The position numbers were made by a program, and so were the translations under genes. Below, piece by piece: positions 1 to 12,335 of a DNA stretch of 64,000 nucleotides (position 1 is its first letter; every line of letters starts with the position of its first letter). The notes under the pieces are model-generated. The model saw nothing but the letters and a program-made list of their open reading frames with translations, ran no database searches and was not told the origin of the DNA. Source of the stretch: Pieris napi. Its lineage: Eukaryota > Arthropoda > Insecta > Lepidoptera > Pieridae. Location of the stretch: contig NC_062247.1 in the NCBI RefSeq assembly GCF_905475465.1, positions 9,486,001 to 9,550,000 of the forward strand, written 5' to 3'.

Positions 1-1038
1 TTTGATGAAGTATTAATGGCGAAACTCTGCGTAAAATTATTATATGGAGACAATAAAAATAAAAAAAATATTTTGCGCGTAAATTCCAAGTTGTTCTCAT
101 TATAGGCAGCGTTTAATACTTTGTCAAACCGACAGTAGAGTATTTTAAAATATAAAAGATACCTTCCACATACAATAGTTAAATTGTTAATTACGTTGCA
201 TTTAAATGTAGATTTAGAAAATACACCAAGTATTTTACAAATTTATAGTTTTCAAAATGTGTTACTTAAGATATCAAAACTTCACTAGCCTTTACCAATT
301 TTAATCATTATACCAGAAGACTTGGGCTCTGATGGAACTTTTCTTAATCATACTTTAGCCTTAATCTGACAGTTTAGCGTGGAACAGAAAGAATGCAGAA
401 TGAACACGATATACCCTAGTATGTAGAGAATAACAGATATCGTAGACAATAGAAATGGTACAGCCGCTTATTAAAAAAATACAATTCACTTTTCAACATA
501 AGGCATAAATTATTATAATCCTACAGGACTTCTACGTCTCTATGGTGACAAATAAAAGTTACGCGTATTCGTAGCAAAGGTACCATTTCTTGTGTCATTT
601 TACGATTGGTAGAGAATTGATACAATACACGCAAGCTACATCTTGAAATTTATAAGACGAGACAAGACTGGAACGATATGTATTTGAAAATTGTATTAAA
701 CATGTCACAAATACCTACTTAGGCAATATTTAACAATCTATCCATGAATTCATTCTATTTCGTTACACATCGCATTATAGAAATTTCATTGCGTATTTGC
801 AATAAATATTCAACATTTTGCTTACAAAATTTAAAATCAAAAGCGACCACAATAAACTATAAATTAAAAAAAAATGGTAATCTGGTTGATGTGGTGTGTG
901 GTCGGAGACCAGTCTGCTTAGGTACCATTGGATTGACAGAGTTAAGTAACTAACTAGGAAAGCCTGTAATTGACGGTGGCACAGGACAGGGCGCGCTGGA
1001 AGTTTCTCATTTCGCCTTTACAGGCATATTTGGGCTAC
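1..1038. other. AT-rich non-coding DNA, nothing recognised
   Basis: No exon-like reading frame, RNA gene or clear repeat structure is visible. The small open frame near 744-953 is flanked by AT-rich sequence and has no family resemblance. Confidence 0.5.
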
Positions 1039-1298
1039 AGAGCCGAGTAGTCGAAATTGAATAATCACCATTACTAATGTTGTTTCTCGACAGAGCCGAC
1101 ACATAATATTGAATAATCACCATTAATAATGTTGTTTCTCAACAGAGCTGACACATAATATTGAATAATCACTATTAATAATGTTGTTTCTCGACAGAGC
1201 TGACACATAATATTGAATAATCACCATTAATAATGTTGTTTCTCAACGGAGCCGACTCATAATATTGAATAATCACCATTAATAATGTCGTTTCTCGG
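1039..1298. repeat. 52-bp tandem repeat, five copies
   Basis: The landmark TTGAATAATC recurs at 1057, 1109, 1161, 1213 and 1265, exactly 52 bases apart. Each unit carries CACCATTAATAATG and a GTTTCTCGACAGAGC-like segment. Copies differ by a few substitutions, for example CGACAG against CAACAG and CACC against CACT. It is a short minisatellite-like array. Confidence 0.95.
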
Positions 1299-2442
1299 AA
1301 ATATCACTAGCGTTATACGTAACTTGTCAAAGTAATATTTTTCATTAAAAAGAGTTGACTGTTATATATACTTATCAGACCTTGCTACTATTGAAATATA
1401 ACCCTTATTACCAGATAATTGTCAATAAAGTAAGGTTCTTAAAATGTTGAATATTCACCGCATTTCACATCCAAAACTTCTACTTGTACTAGTTTGAAGC
1501 GACAACATCAACTAAACATCGACGTAGAAACGATGTAACTAATTTGCAGTAAACAGTGATTATTTGTCAAAAGGTCTGTGAAATATAGAAAAGTGCGTGT
1601 TTAATACTTATATTGATGTAGTGCTTTTCGTTCCTTTGTGATTAAAATTCCTTCAAATCTTATACTAGGATTGAAAACACGTTTATGAATATCTATGATA
1701 AAATTTATCGACGATACTTTTATGAGTAAACAAAAACTGATTTTGAAAAGACAATGTGACCGTTATGTGATACTTACAAAACGTTTCAGTCTGATATTAT
1801 AGCCTATAGTTACATTGTAAAGCGTTTATTTTTATAAACATTATTTATATTTTTATAAAACTATATTACCTCAATTAATGTGATAAAAGCGAAATAAATA
1901 TTGTAATTTTACCAACAGTCTTCATTTAATTAGTGCAATTATTTGTATGACATTTGCCAACATATTGTTTCTTAAAACTATATATTAAAGAAATCAACGG
2001 AAAAACTTAGAGTTTCGTTGATAAGTAGTAACAATGATGTCAGAAGTGCGGTGTGTTAATAAATAGTTTTTACTTCTATTTGCATTACGTCAGAAGACAT
2101 TCCTTTGTTTACACTTATCATAGTCAAATTGGGAGTATGCAGAATTAGTTGCTCGTTTCCTAGGCCCAGTCAAAGTTAATTGGTTGGAATGTAATTAAAA
2201 GGTCTCTAAATTACTTGGAAACATATGTTGGCAACGTCAACTAATCTATTTTTCACAAAAGCTATAATGTCAATTTCGTAACAAAATAATTACGCAATAA
2301 AAACACTAATCTATCTCACGACAACAGTTTCCAATCACTTCACTAACTCACTCCGTAACTTTCACTGCAAAATTCTATCAAACGTCATCAACAGGAAGCT
2401 CATTAGTCAAATAAATAACACGTAATAAATGGTCCGTTTAGA
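1299..2442. other. AT-rich non-coding DNA, nothing recognised
   Basis: No coding exon or repeat unit could be supported on either strand here. Confidence 0.45.
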
Positions 2443-2700
2443 AGTCTGTGGTGCGCGCGTCCGTTGGTCAGGGGGAGAGGGGCGCGGGGGACACAAGCGG
2501 CACCAGCTCTTGCTGGGGCCGCGGCCCGCGTCACACCAGGGGCTCGGCCCCGGGGACCTCCGCGAATTTTACCTCGCGACTCCGCCGGAAGGACGCGGTG
2601 CGCCGAGGCGGGCTCCGCCGGCGAGGCTGGGCGGCCGGCTGGAGACTTGCTGACGAAGCCTGAGTCAGCAACCGTGGAGGTGGTGCCACGCTCCGATTGA
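2443..2700. other. GC- and CpG-rich island
   Basis: About 260 bases of strongly GC-rich, CpG-dense sequence stand out sharply from AT-rich surroundings. Frames are open on both strands, as expected from base composition alone. On the minus strand a splice-like segment is possible: acceptor TTTCAG before 2754 and donor GAG|GTAAAA after 2573 (182 bp, open in one frame, rich in Ser, Pro and Ala). I recognise no protein family. It could be a promoter island, an exon of a neighbouring gene beyond the left edge, or repeat-derived DNA. Confidence 0.5.
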
Positions 2701-2782
2701 ATGGCGACTGCCGCAAGAATTGTCGGGCAACTACTGGTTGCCAGTATGAATTGCCTGAAATATGAATAAGAACTGAAATAAT

Positions 2783-3230
2783 TGTACGTCAAGTCAAAAA
2801 TCATTTATTCATGTAGGTAACACAATGTACATTTATGAACGTCAAAAAAGAAACATATATTAAATGCTTCTAATTTTACATTTACTGCCAGTTCTCAAAT
2901 CAAGGGCGTAGAACGAAAGAGAAGAACTGTCAATAAACTCTCCGCCACTCTTTCTAATCGCCAAGTTTTTTGTTTTACACAACGTTTGTAGGGAGTTGCA
3001 ACCATTACACTATGTTCCAAATGACATCTTAAGTAATAAATAATAATAAAATAAATTAAAAACAAAGAGTTGTCCTCTTTCAGCAGGAGACATGGTGAAA
3101 TAGGAGCACGCACTTACATTCTCATGGGAACAACAAATAAATACACAGTCGAAATAACCAACATCACCGCATACACGAATTCAAGTACGACCAGTCACCT
3201 CAAGTATCACCCGTTCATGAGTATGATCAA
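2783..3230 (-). mobile_element. Non-LTR retroposon 3'-end copy
   Basis: Read on the minus strand this is the tail of an interspersed family present at least four times in the window (also 27590-27895, 29735-29905 and 63710-63825). Shared landmarks are TTCATATAGGTAACACAATG, the CTTCTAATTTTACA stretch and ACTCTCCGCCACTCTTT. It ends about 65 bp from the Popdc-B stop codon, so it may supply part of that gene's 3' UTR. The exact class of the parent element is not clear. Confidence 0.7.
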
Positions 3231-3294
3231 AACTAATATCAAATCTAATATTGCCTATCGTAACCAAACCCATCCTCAACTGGATTTCTCCATA

Positions 3295-6200
3295 TTACTC
3301 CATGGTACCTTTTGCAGGAGGCGTATGTGACCTCCAGACAAGACTCCTGAGTCGCCCTCTAGTGCCTTCGTGAACGGCATCGACACTGGCTGACCTCGTG
3401 AGATGTGAAGTAGGGCCATCATTGTCACCAGATGTACCTTGACCAAGCCCTTCACTCACTGAGTATAACTTGTGTGTTATGTCTTTTCCTGAAAATACGA
3501 TATTTATAAAATTATTTTTTATAAAATATTTGTTGCATACAATTACACAAATCGTACTAACCGACCCGGAAAACGTTGTTTTGCATATGGCAATCTAATA
3601 TATAAAATTCTCGTGTCGCGGTGTTTGTAGTTAAACTCCTCCGAAACGGCTTGACCGATTCTCATGAAATTTTGTGTGCATATTGGGTATGTCTGAGAAT
3701 CGGACAACATATAGATGTTGTCCGATGTTTTTCATCCCCCTAAATGTTAAGGGTAGTCCACCCCTAAATTATTATTTTTTTATTTTTAAATCAATTTTAA
3801 TTTTAATTATTTTTATGATACATTGAAAAATACATACAACCCCTAATTTTCACTCCTCTACGATCAACCCCTATTTTTTATTATAAATGATATACACGGC
3901 AAAACGACGTTTGCCGGATCAGCTAGTAATATATAATATGGCGCTAGATAAAAAAATGTATTTTTAAAATTCTGTTTAGAAAATAAATAATTGGATTGGA
4001 CCACCTTTATTGGTTAACAAAATAGTTTAAAAACTGGCGAATATACAAAAAATAACAATTTTTTTATATAGATTTTTTATTAAACCACCTTGGTGTGTCA
4101 GCTATTTAAGTACACTTTAATGTGTGCGATACAATATTATTACCTATTCTAATCTACGGCCAGTACTTTTATCTGAAACTATTAAGTGCAAGTTTAGATA
4201 TGGATGTCTTACCAATAAGGCAGTCAAGCACAACCTTCAGAAAGGGTCTATGCCGCAGAACACGCTCTAGACGCATGCGCGGCCAACAAAGACAAGTGCA
4301 CACTTCCTCTGCTACCACCGTTACCTGGAATGGACCAAAATCTATATTTAAAAAATATATGTGTGTGTGGAAATTTATGACATTATAATAAGTTTAAAAG
4401 TATAATAATCTCGATAAAATCTTCCGGTTTCGGTGATTTTATGACAGACAAACAAACCAACATAAAATACATTACGTACCACACTTGATTATTACGTTCA
4501 ATCAAATAAGCACACTTTGCTTCAAATAGAAAATGAAAGTTCAGATAGAAAACATATGCAATCCGTGCGCGCCATTTTCAATTATTCCTAGATTTCTTTT
4601 TAAAATCATAGAAAGTGGCCAGTATCGTTTTACGCAATAGGATATAAAAACTTTTTGTTTTATTATCTAAAAGTAAGTAGTTTTATGCATACAGTAGAGA
4701 AGTTATGCAACAAAAAATGGAAAGTTAACATCGTGAATTTTCATTAACGTCGTCCACTCAGTAACAATGTAACTTCGTGCATACGAGTATTTTCCGCATG
4801 CATATTTCAACGGTCATAATTATTTATATGCTGCCTTATTTAAAAATGTACGGAAAAGGTACGCTACTAATAATATTATATTCTACAATGCAACCTAATT
4901 ATATATAAAATAATTAACGGATACGAATGCGAATTTGGCACTTGGAACGTTATGTACATAACGTAACGTATGAATCACTTTTATGTATCCATTAAGTAAT
5001 GTTGATTTATTAGTAGGTATTGAACACAAAATATATGCATAAATCACAATTTGAGTAACGTAAGTAGGTACTCAAACATCAATTCCAATTTGTACACTTA
5101 TGCATGTAAATTTACGCCACATTCTCTTACTTACTTACTCACTATCTTATAGCGGCATTTGTTACATCCACACATTGTTATCATCTATTCTTGAACTGTG
5201 TAAAATCCTTTTTTTATTAGGGTTTCCTAGATGTAAAGTTTAAACTTATGTATCGGAAGTATAGAATAATATTGAAACAGGACTAAAATCAATTTTTTCT
5301 CAATATTTTTTTCTTATAAGCTTAAATACTGTATAGAAAAATAATCTTAATATTTTTGTTTACAGACAGAAATTTTTATTTCTTTTTATTATTACTAAAC
5401 CAATAAATGTGTATAAGCATACATAACACAATAATTATTATAATTCGGTGAAACAAACCTGGAATACGTCGTCCGATTGTTCGCGGTTCGCTTCCCACTC
5501 AGGTGAATCTACGAACTGATAAGGCTGAATGTAGTGTAAATGTGTCTCGTCACAACTAACTTTCATTCTGAAAAAAAAGTACCATTGTATAGTTCTAACG
5601 ACGCAGTTTCCAGCAGCACGACGCGGATGTACAGAAAGTTAATTTCTTATTGGTTCAATCAATTAGGTACTTTATATGAAAAATTTTTTTTTAAATTCGA
5701 TATTATTATTCATAAACGTGAATACTATAGTATACTTGGGGATGTTACGTTTAATTATTTGCAAAATGACGCGAGACCAGTTTCAATCGTTATTTCAGTA
5801 TATGAATATGGCGGTAATAAAAGTCCTTAAAAGTCAATTGAGAGACGTGTTGTTTGAGTCCGAATTCAAAGAAAACAGTACATTTTAAAAGCAATATCTA
5901 AGCGCTCTAATTTGGGGTTCTACGCTCCACGGAACAGAATGGCTAGAATGTGCATTCAGTCGGGTCCTAACAGTCTTTGTATGATTTCGAATCATCCATC
6001 CGATTACAGGAAGGGCATTCTGTTATCACTTTCTTAGGTTCTTTTGCTATGCTTTATAATTTATGGTCTTTTTGTAGTCCTTTGTAAACTTATTAATTGT
6101 AATCATCATTATATTACAATATTATGTTTGTGCGCGCCGTCCGCACCTATAACTTGTATTTCTTTAACCTACCGTATAACTAGATTGACTTGATTTTTCT

Positions 6201-9200
6201 GTTAATAAATAAATAAATAAATAATATTTCAATTGTCTTAAGTACCACTTACTTAAAATAGAAACGGCTATGTTTATATCCTGTTTGCCCTTATGTATAT
6301 ATACCTGATGAGTGACAAGTTTGTTGAACGATGATTGCGATGTGTACACAAAGCAGACTCATTAGAGAAAAAAACGAGTGCTTATTGACACATAATATAT
6401 TGCTTTTGTTTAAGCTTAAAGCTGCAAGAAATATCCAGCTTTTCATTCAAGCTTTTGAAATTGACGGAATAGAAATCTAAAGGCTTTACGAGACCCACAT
6501 ATGACGCAACTATCCAAACATTATTCTCTTTTCTTATCGGAAAAAGCTGTCGTGTATTCAATGTCGAATCGCTGGAAAGTTGAAAATCCCCAGCAAAAAC
6601 TTAGACGATAAGTCAATTGGAATGAACAGTTTTAGATTAGGTCTGGCGTTTTGATAAATTTGTAGGCCAGTAATTGATTTGACAAGTTTAGAATTTAGAC
6701 ACGCGATGGGCATTACAATACACACTCTAATATGAAGTTTTATATGACACAATTTTCGGATCGGTTGATGTCTTTTGGGAGTGCTAAAGGTTTAATTTGC
6801 TAATTATAATTAATATAAATTTATTAACTATTCGAAATGTTTATATTGTAAATATGTATCCCGGGAGTATTTTCGGATAAATTAATTGTTATTGCATAAT
6901 TTAATAAATCAGTATTTGTTCAATAAAGGTTTCATTCGTGACTGCATTCAGGTAATACAATTTTATGACGCATTAATTTTTCTTTAATATTAAAAGTATA
7001 TTAATTCTGTATCAACAGGAAATATGATATGAGTTTTATAATAAACTCGAACTTTTGACGAATAACTAAGGGACCGAAATGTATTTGATGCTCTATTATC
7101 TCTGAATAGGCTTTATTGATATCCAAAATATTTAAAATGTTCAGACGTGCAAAGCCAGAACGGACTGCTACTATACTACTAAAATATAAATTAACTTATA
7201 AATTAACTATACTTTCAATTTATTTTAAGAAACGGTGTTTTTCTTGTATAAACTTTAATAACTTATACTTATTATGAATTATTATACATTTTGTATATAT
7301 CTCAAACGTATTGCAATAATACTGTCACATAATTTCTTCGGACGAAAACTTATATTAATATAAAAATAATTACAGTATAAATTAATAATAAATAAATAAT
7401 GGAAATACTAATTAAAGTTAAGTCTGGGTTGTGTGAAAGAAACTGCGTTTGGCAGTGGACTGTCCAAAAACATCCTTTATTTTATTATTTTGTATTGTGA
7501 TATTGTTTTTGCTGTAAATTAAGTGTTTTTTTTATTATTATATATACCACTACAAAACACATAAAAAGACACATAGTCATAAAAAGCACAGCTTTCTAAG
7601 TCAAATAAGACCTAGATTCAAGTCACCACGGAACTTGAAGTAAAATGGATTTTGACCGCGGCCCCGTTCGCGTGGGTGGAAATTGCTTATAGTGCCTATC
7701 AAAAAGTATCGTGCAGAAAAACTTTGATAGCATAGAAAAGGCCATACTTATAAGCCATGATACCGTTACTAACACTTAATTTTAACTACATTTTTACGTG
7801 AATTAAAACATTTTAGCTTTTTAATTTTGATATTGACTTGAATAAGCACCTATTATAGTATTTTTAGGGTTTTGTTTGCGAGACTGTATTGAATGACCAA
7901 CATTCTTACACTATGATATTATAAACTTTGTAATATGCATTGATTACAATCGAAACTATGACTAATTTAGGTTTTTAATACTATCACATCTATATTTTGC
8001 TTTCAATATTTTTAATTATATATAATATATATACCAATTGCGCTACAACCTTTTAGGTGTGGGCCTCAGATTTGTATCTGTTCTCTGATCGCACACACAC
8101 ACACACACGCCGTCGACGTTTTGTGTCTAAACCCGGTCTCTCGATGTTTTCTTTCATACAAGCGAGTGTTAAATGCCCACATAGAAAGTCCATTGGTGCA
8201 AAACCGGGGATCGAACCTACGACTCCAGGGATGAGAGTCGCATGTTGAAGCCACTAGGTTAACACTGCTCATATTTTTAAACTATATTTTGGTTAGTCGA
8301 GTAAATAATAATTACAGTCGAGTTTAATAAATCTTATCTTATATAGAAACAAAGTCAGGTTAGTTAAACCATTTATAGGTCGAGAACGGCTGGGGTAATA
8401 TAATCTATTTAAGATATAAAAAACTCGAATTGAAATGTAAACAATAATATAGAAAACAAACGACAACTACATCAGATTTGCTTCGTCATTTTCCCAACGT
8501 CATAGTGAAGAATAACTTTATTTGCGTCATAGACCATTTTATGAGTAAACAGTATTAATTCATCGACAGTAGACAGTACAAAATCCGCCATGCTAGCTAG
8601 TAAGCTTATATACATGATCCGAACTCATATACTACATATTTCGTACACTTGCTATCTACTACGTGATCATTTCAAATATATTATACTCCGAAATTACAAC
8701 TAAAAACCACTGTCTCTTGATATAGAGGCTGTATGCAATGCAAGCGGTCGTACGTGCGTCGAATATAAAACGAAGGGCTCATTCATATCACGTAACAAAT
8801 CAACATAAACATGAGAAATACATACTTTCCCTTCAGTAATATTGATAATCGCTCGTCCGCGGGTGTGACCTCCTCGACAGCGTATGCTTCACCTGGTTCT
8901 AGCTTCACGACCCTCGCCTCTCTCGTTAGCTCTTGGAAATGTTTCTTGCTTACTTTTAACGGCTTAAATAGTTTCAGGTACAAATCGGTCAGTTCTAGCG
9001 AAAGGGCTGGTGGCAAAAACCTGTGGAATATACGTAATGTGCACGAAGCTTAGGGCGATAATTTAAATATGGCCTGTAGCTTTCATGAATGGTGAATAAT
9101 TTCAGACTTTGCTTACATTTTACTTGTTACTGAGGGATTCCAAAATGTTGCCTATAGTTTTTATACTAAATATATGATTTTTTTGCCTTCTATTTATAAT

Positions 9201-11035
9201 TTCTAATAAATATTAAATATCTATAATGGTTGTGTGTAGGTAATATGAGTGGGATTGTGTGCGTTTAACCAATTCAAAAGGGCATTAAAGATACATATCA
9301 GAATGAGCCTTATAGACTAAAATTAGGACGGCTGATGGTGACGTGTATCTCGTTCGTATATACGAATTTCTCATATAAAAAAATACATTTTTTGTAATGA
9401 GAAATAAAGTTCTTTAAACATTAATGCCTGGCTTTGATCACTTGTCAATCTAATAGGCAAGTAGGTGATCAGCCTCCTGTGCCTAACAGACGCCGCCGAC
9501 TTTTTAGGTTTACGGCAAGCTGGTTTCCTTCACCGTTCGAGCGAATGTTAGACATAGACAGAAAGTTCGTTGGTGCACAGCCGGGGATCTAACCTATGAC
9601 CTCTGGAATTAGAGTCCCACGCTGAAGTGACAAATGATCATGAAACAGATACAGAAATCTGAGGCCCAGACCTAAAAAGGTTATAGACCCTTTTAAAAAA
9701 ATGCGAAATTGTCCGGATTACCGGGTAATAATTTTAGACAATTTAATTATTAAAATGTAAAGTAGTTTTGATTAATTTTAACCTTACTGTTTTTCTAATA
9801 ACTTTTCTTATATTTCTTTATTAAGTACTTTGAGTGATCAACATACCTTATAATTAAGAAAACAGTATGTATAGAGTTGACGACGACCAAGGCCAGACTC
9901 CAGGCTAGAACATCAGGAGCACAAACTTCTGCGCCAGCCCACATGCCCATGAGCACCGCTCCCGTAGCGGCCAGCGCTCGTAGCACCAATATACTCTGTT
10001 TAAAACTCTTCGGTGCCAGGAATGCTATAGCGAAGCATAGGTTGGCTGCCTGTTAAAAGTTGCATTTTGTTTTAAGAAACACACACCAATATCTTATTTA
10101 AAGTATTTTTTAGGATATCAAAGTAACTTTTGGCACTTATAAATCCATAACAGTATCACGTTATATATCTATAATTATAAATTTAAGCCTTGAATTGTTT
10201 AAACTATCGCGAATATGCATAAAAGAATATTAAGAATATCCATAGCGATAAATCACCAGCATGATGAACACATGCCACATACACACTTCACGTACATTCT
10301 ACACAAGACATCCCAATTAGATATTACTTAGTTAAATATATTGAATAATTTTTTATCGTAAATATTATGTATTCCATCTTTGGTTATATCTTTAGTATAA
10401 TTGTATTTTGTTTTATATAATTTATATGCTATAGCATTACGAAATAAATAGGAATCTTTCATTGAATCATGAGTTAGTGAGGCAAGTGATTTTATTTTAT
10501 GTATAGTCTAGTAGGCTCAGGTTCATGCTATTTACCAATCAATCAAAATACGTTTATTCAGTTTAGATGCGTCTTAGGGCATGCTTATGAATGTCAAAAA
10601 CGTTTACAAAATTCGCAAAAGAGCAAGACTACCAGGAGGCCATGTTCTGAGAACGGGCAAGAAACTCAGCAAGTTTTACCCTCCCTCTACATTGCAATTA
10701 TTCAAAGGAAAATGTCATAAACCACAACGTACCTGGAAGAGATCCTGTTGGGCACTGGTCCACTTCGCGCAGAACCAATGATTATCGTGTTCATCAGTAG
10801 TGTTACCATTGAGCAGATCGTAATCGGTGTCAAATGTGGTGTTAATGCGCGAGAGGTTAAACGCAAGGGTGGCGTTAAGCCATGTGGCTTTAGGTGACGC
10901 GGTCGCCATTTCGCGGTCGCGGGCCGGCGCGCGCGACGACGCACCGCCGTTCGCGCGCGCCCCCCGTTCGTTCGCGCGCCGCACCGACACCAGACGATTC
11001 AGTTGGGCTCTCGCTTTCAATATTACCACCTCCAT
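3295..11035 (-). CDS. Popeye domain-containing protein (POPDC/BVES family), paralogue B
   Basis: Six minus-strand coding exons join in consistent phase: 10733-11035, 9847-10049, 8826-9020, 5459-5567, 4213-4324 and 3295-3488 (stop at 3295). POPDC proteins are plasma-membrane cAMP effectors with an extracellular N-terminus, three membrane segments and a cytoplasmic Popeye domain. Numbering from the inner ATG (10909), the N-terminus has several N-glycosylation sequons (NAT, NLS, NTT twice). Membrane segments follow at about 55-72, 80-100 and 105-127. The Popeye domain has DSPEW at 212-216 and FQVT at 227-230, both cAMP-pocket hallmarks, and ends with a KDITHKLY helix. The C-terminus after this is short (about 55 residues) and lacks the DIRLPS motif seen in paralogue A. 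The length is 371 residues from 11035 or 329 from 10909. The first ATG of the exon is 11035, but it adds an Arg/Ala-rich GC-biased extension, so 10909 is a serious alternative. Family assignment is firm; the N-terminus is uncertain. Confidence 0.9.
3594..3926 (+). mobile_element. Helitron-like element, copy 1
   Basis: It begins with TC (TCTAATATATAAAATTCTCG) after an A and ends CTAG before a T. A terminal hairpin CGGCAAA-ACGACG-TTTGCCG lies a few bases upstream of CTAG. It is about 333 bp with no coding capacity. It lies in the last intron of Popdc-B, between exons 4213-4324 and 3295-3488. Confidence 0.85.
5888..6228 (+). mobile_element. Non-LTR retrotransposon 3' end with AAAT tail
   Basis: The sequence ends in a short (TAAA/AAAT)n run at about 6205-6225, preceded by UTR-like sequence (GATTACAGGAAGGGCATTCT, then TTGTGCGCGCCGTCCGCAC) with no intact frame. 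This is typical of jockey/CR1-like elements truncated at the 5' end. It lies in Popdc-B intron 3. Confidence 0.55.
8032..8275 (+). mobile_element. tRNA-derived SINE-like repeat, family 2
   Basis: It begins GCGCTACAACCTTTTAGG and ends GAAGCCACTAGGTTAACACTGCTC, with a B-box-like GGGGATCGAACC segment inside. A (CA)n expansion sits at 8094-8109. Other copies lie at 9425-9690, 19955-20095 and 33908-34200. It sits in Popdc-B intron 3. Confidence 0.7.
9425..9690 (+). mobile_element. SINE-like repeat family 2, rearranged copy
   Basis: The central and 3' parts of the family (CTAATAGGCAAGTAGGTGATC, then CAGCCGGGGATCTAACC) run forward to about 9628. They are followed by the family 5' end in inverse orientation (9629-9690, ending CCTAAAAAGGTTATAG). 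It lies in Popdc-B intron 2. Confidence 0.7.
10185..10455 (+). mobile_element. LINE 3'-UTR fragment matching 54780-55095
   Basis: The order of landmarks (AAGAATATCCATAGCG, CACCAGCATGATGAACACATGCC, ATATTGAATAATTTTTT, TATTCCATCT, TTACGAAATAAAT) matches the non-LTR copy at 54480-55095. Only the last few coding bases and the 3' UTR remain. It lies in Popdc-B intron 1. Confidence 0.7.
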
Positions 11036-11248
11036 CACCACACCCTGACAGTACTCCGGGAGAGCGCACTTATCTGAAATCCAAGATATATCTTTAGAGT
11101 TTTCGCAATGTCTTCCATAAATTGACCGATGTGCTAAGGATGACGCCCTAGTGTCGGTCAATAGAATACGATCCGACAAAATATCCTGATTTATGAATTT
11201 AGAGCAGGCTAACATAACGATTACGTAATACATACATCTCTGTATTAT

Positions 11249-11625
11249 ATGACGCCAGGAAATATACGAGTAAGTCTGCGGAAACTTGACAGGTATTATC
11301 AACTTTCAAATATTATTGGCATACAGTACTTTTTGCAAAATAAAATTCCATTTCCAAGTAAATATGTCTCCAGTATTAAGGGTTGGTCCATTGAAATGTT
11401 ACATTTGCTGCAAATTTTTTCTACCATGGATAGTTTAGGAGATATAGCCAAATACGTGTTTTCACCCCTTTTTCCAAGATGGCGGCCGGGGTACAAAGGC
11501 GCCAACCCCACAAACTTGGGTTTAAGCTTGTATTGACCCCCTACATGTTCCATAAATAAAATTGCGTCCTCTAACAAATGTAAAGTTTGACCCTCAAATT
11601 GTAACATTCATTGGACTAGGTAACT
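11249..11625 (-). other. Unassigned 102-codon open frame (11299-11607)
   Basis: A minus-strand frame of 102 codons starts at an ATG at 11607. It has no recognisable motif, no flanking splice context and ordinary AT-rich surroundings. The segment around 11478-11520 (AAGATGGCGGCCGGGG and following) resembles dispersed insect repeat sequence. It is probably repeat-derived and not a gene. Confidence 0.3.
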
Positions 11626-11915
11626 TTCTGTAGGTTATAATTGCTATATATATTGCAAGCGACATTCTAATTTGAAACATTGCCTAACGAATCACGAATG
11701 ATTTAAAAGTATAAAACCCAAGTCCTCTGTCTTGACCCGATCAAGGCCCCCGATAACAAACACTGCAACGAAAGATGTATTGGATACGTTTAAGGAGGAA
11801 TGAATCATTCATTTATTCAAATCAGTACGAAGTCATCTTTTAAATTTTATAAAAACAACTCCTACGTAATCCAGTGACTTGTATGAATTCATAGCTTTAT
11901 CTTCATAATATTTTT

Positions 11916-12335
11916 GAAGTGAAACTTCTTTAGGCGCATGAGGGTAAAATTTTAACGGAACGTCACGAAGATGTGCCGCGTTTTTGTCGAATAAAAGGGA
12001 GAGAGCGATCGAGACCGATTGAGAGAGAGTGAGAGTGAGGAAGGAATTACCTTATAGAAATTGTATTTTAAAATTAAATTTTTTTAAAGAGAAGTTTTGA
12101 TATATTTGTATCTTATATTGTATGCAAAATAATTTATTGAAATCTCAAATGACGAATTGTAAATTAAAATGCCACGTGTTTTATTATCGAAGAAAAAAAA
12201 AATTGTATTAATTTTCGACACTTAATATTTAAATGGCAATAAAATTAATTAAATTTTTATATATTTATATTATCATTAGCACGCACTCCTATACATAGAG
12301 TGATCATATGCAATTTACAAAGAAGTTTCACTTTT
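11916..12335. mobile_element. MITE with palindromic GAAGT-N3-ACTTC ends
   Basis: AAGTGAAACTTCTTT at 11917-11931 is matched by its exact inverse at 12319-12333. The interior has no coding capacity. The inner left sequence TTTAGGCGCATGAGG resembles the ends of the copies at 44458-44826 and 45670-46038, so this is a diverged member of that family. Confidence 0.75.

Noticed and set aside
1039..1298. CRISPR-like array
   Set aside because: The 52-bp units are contiguous tandem copies with no unique spacers, in a eukaryotic genome.
8826..9020. Ending this Popdc-B exon after the full Lys codon (AAG|TATGT)
   Set aside because: That would need a non-canonical TA donor. The GT donor one base earlier splices in phase to the acceptor at 5567 and restores Lys.
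10715..11302. 195-codon minus-strand open frame as one exon
   Set aside because: The start region lies upstream of a clear splice acceptor at 11073 and the end runs past the donor at 10732. Only 10733-11073 fits the Popdc-B exon.
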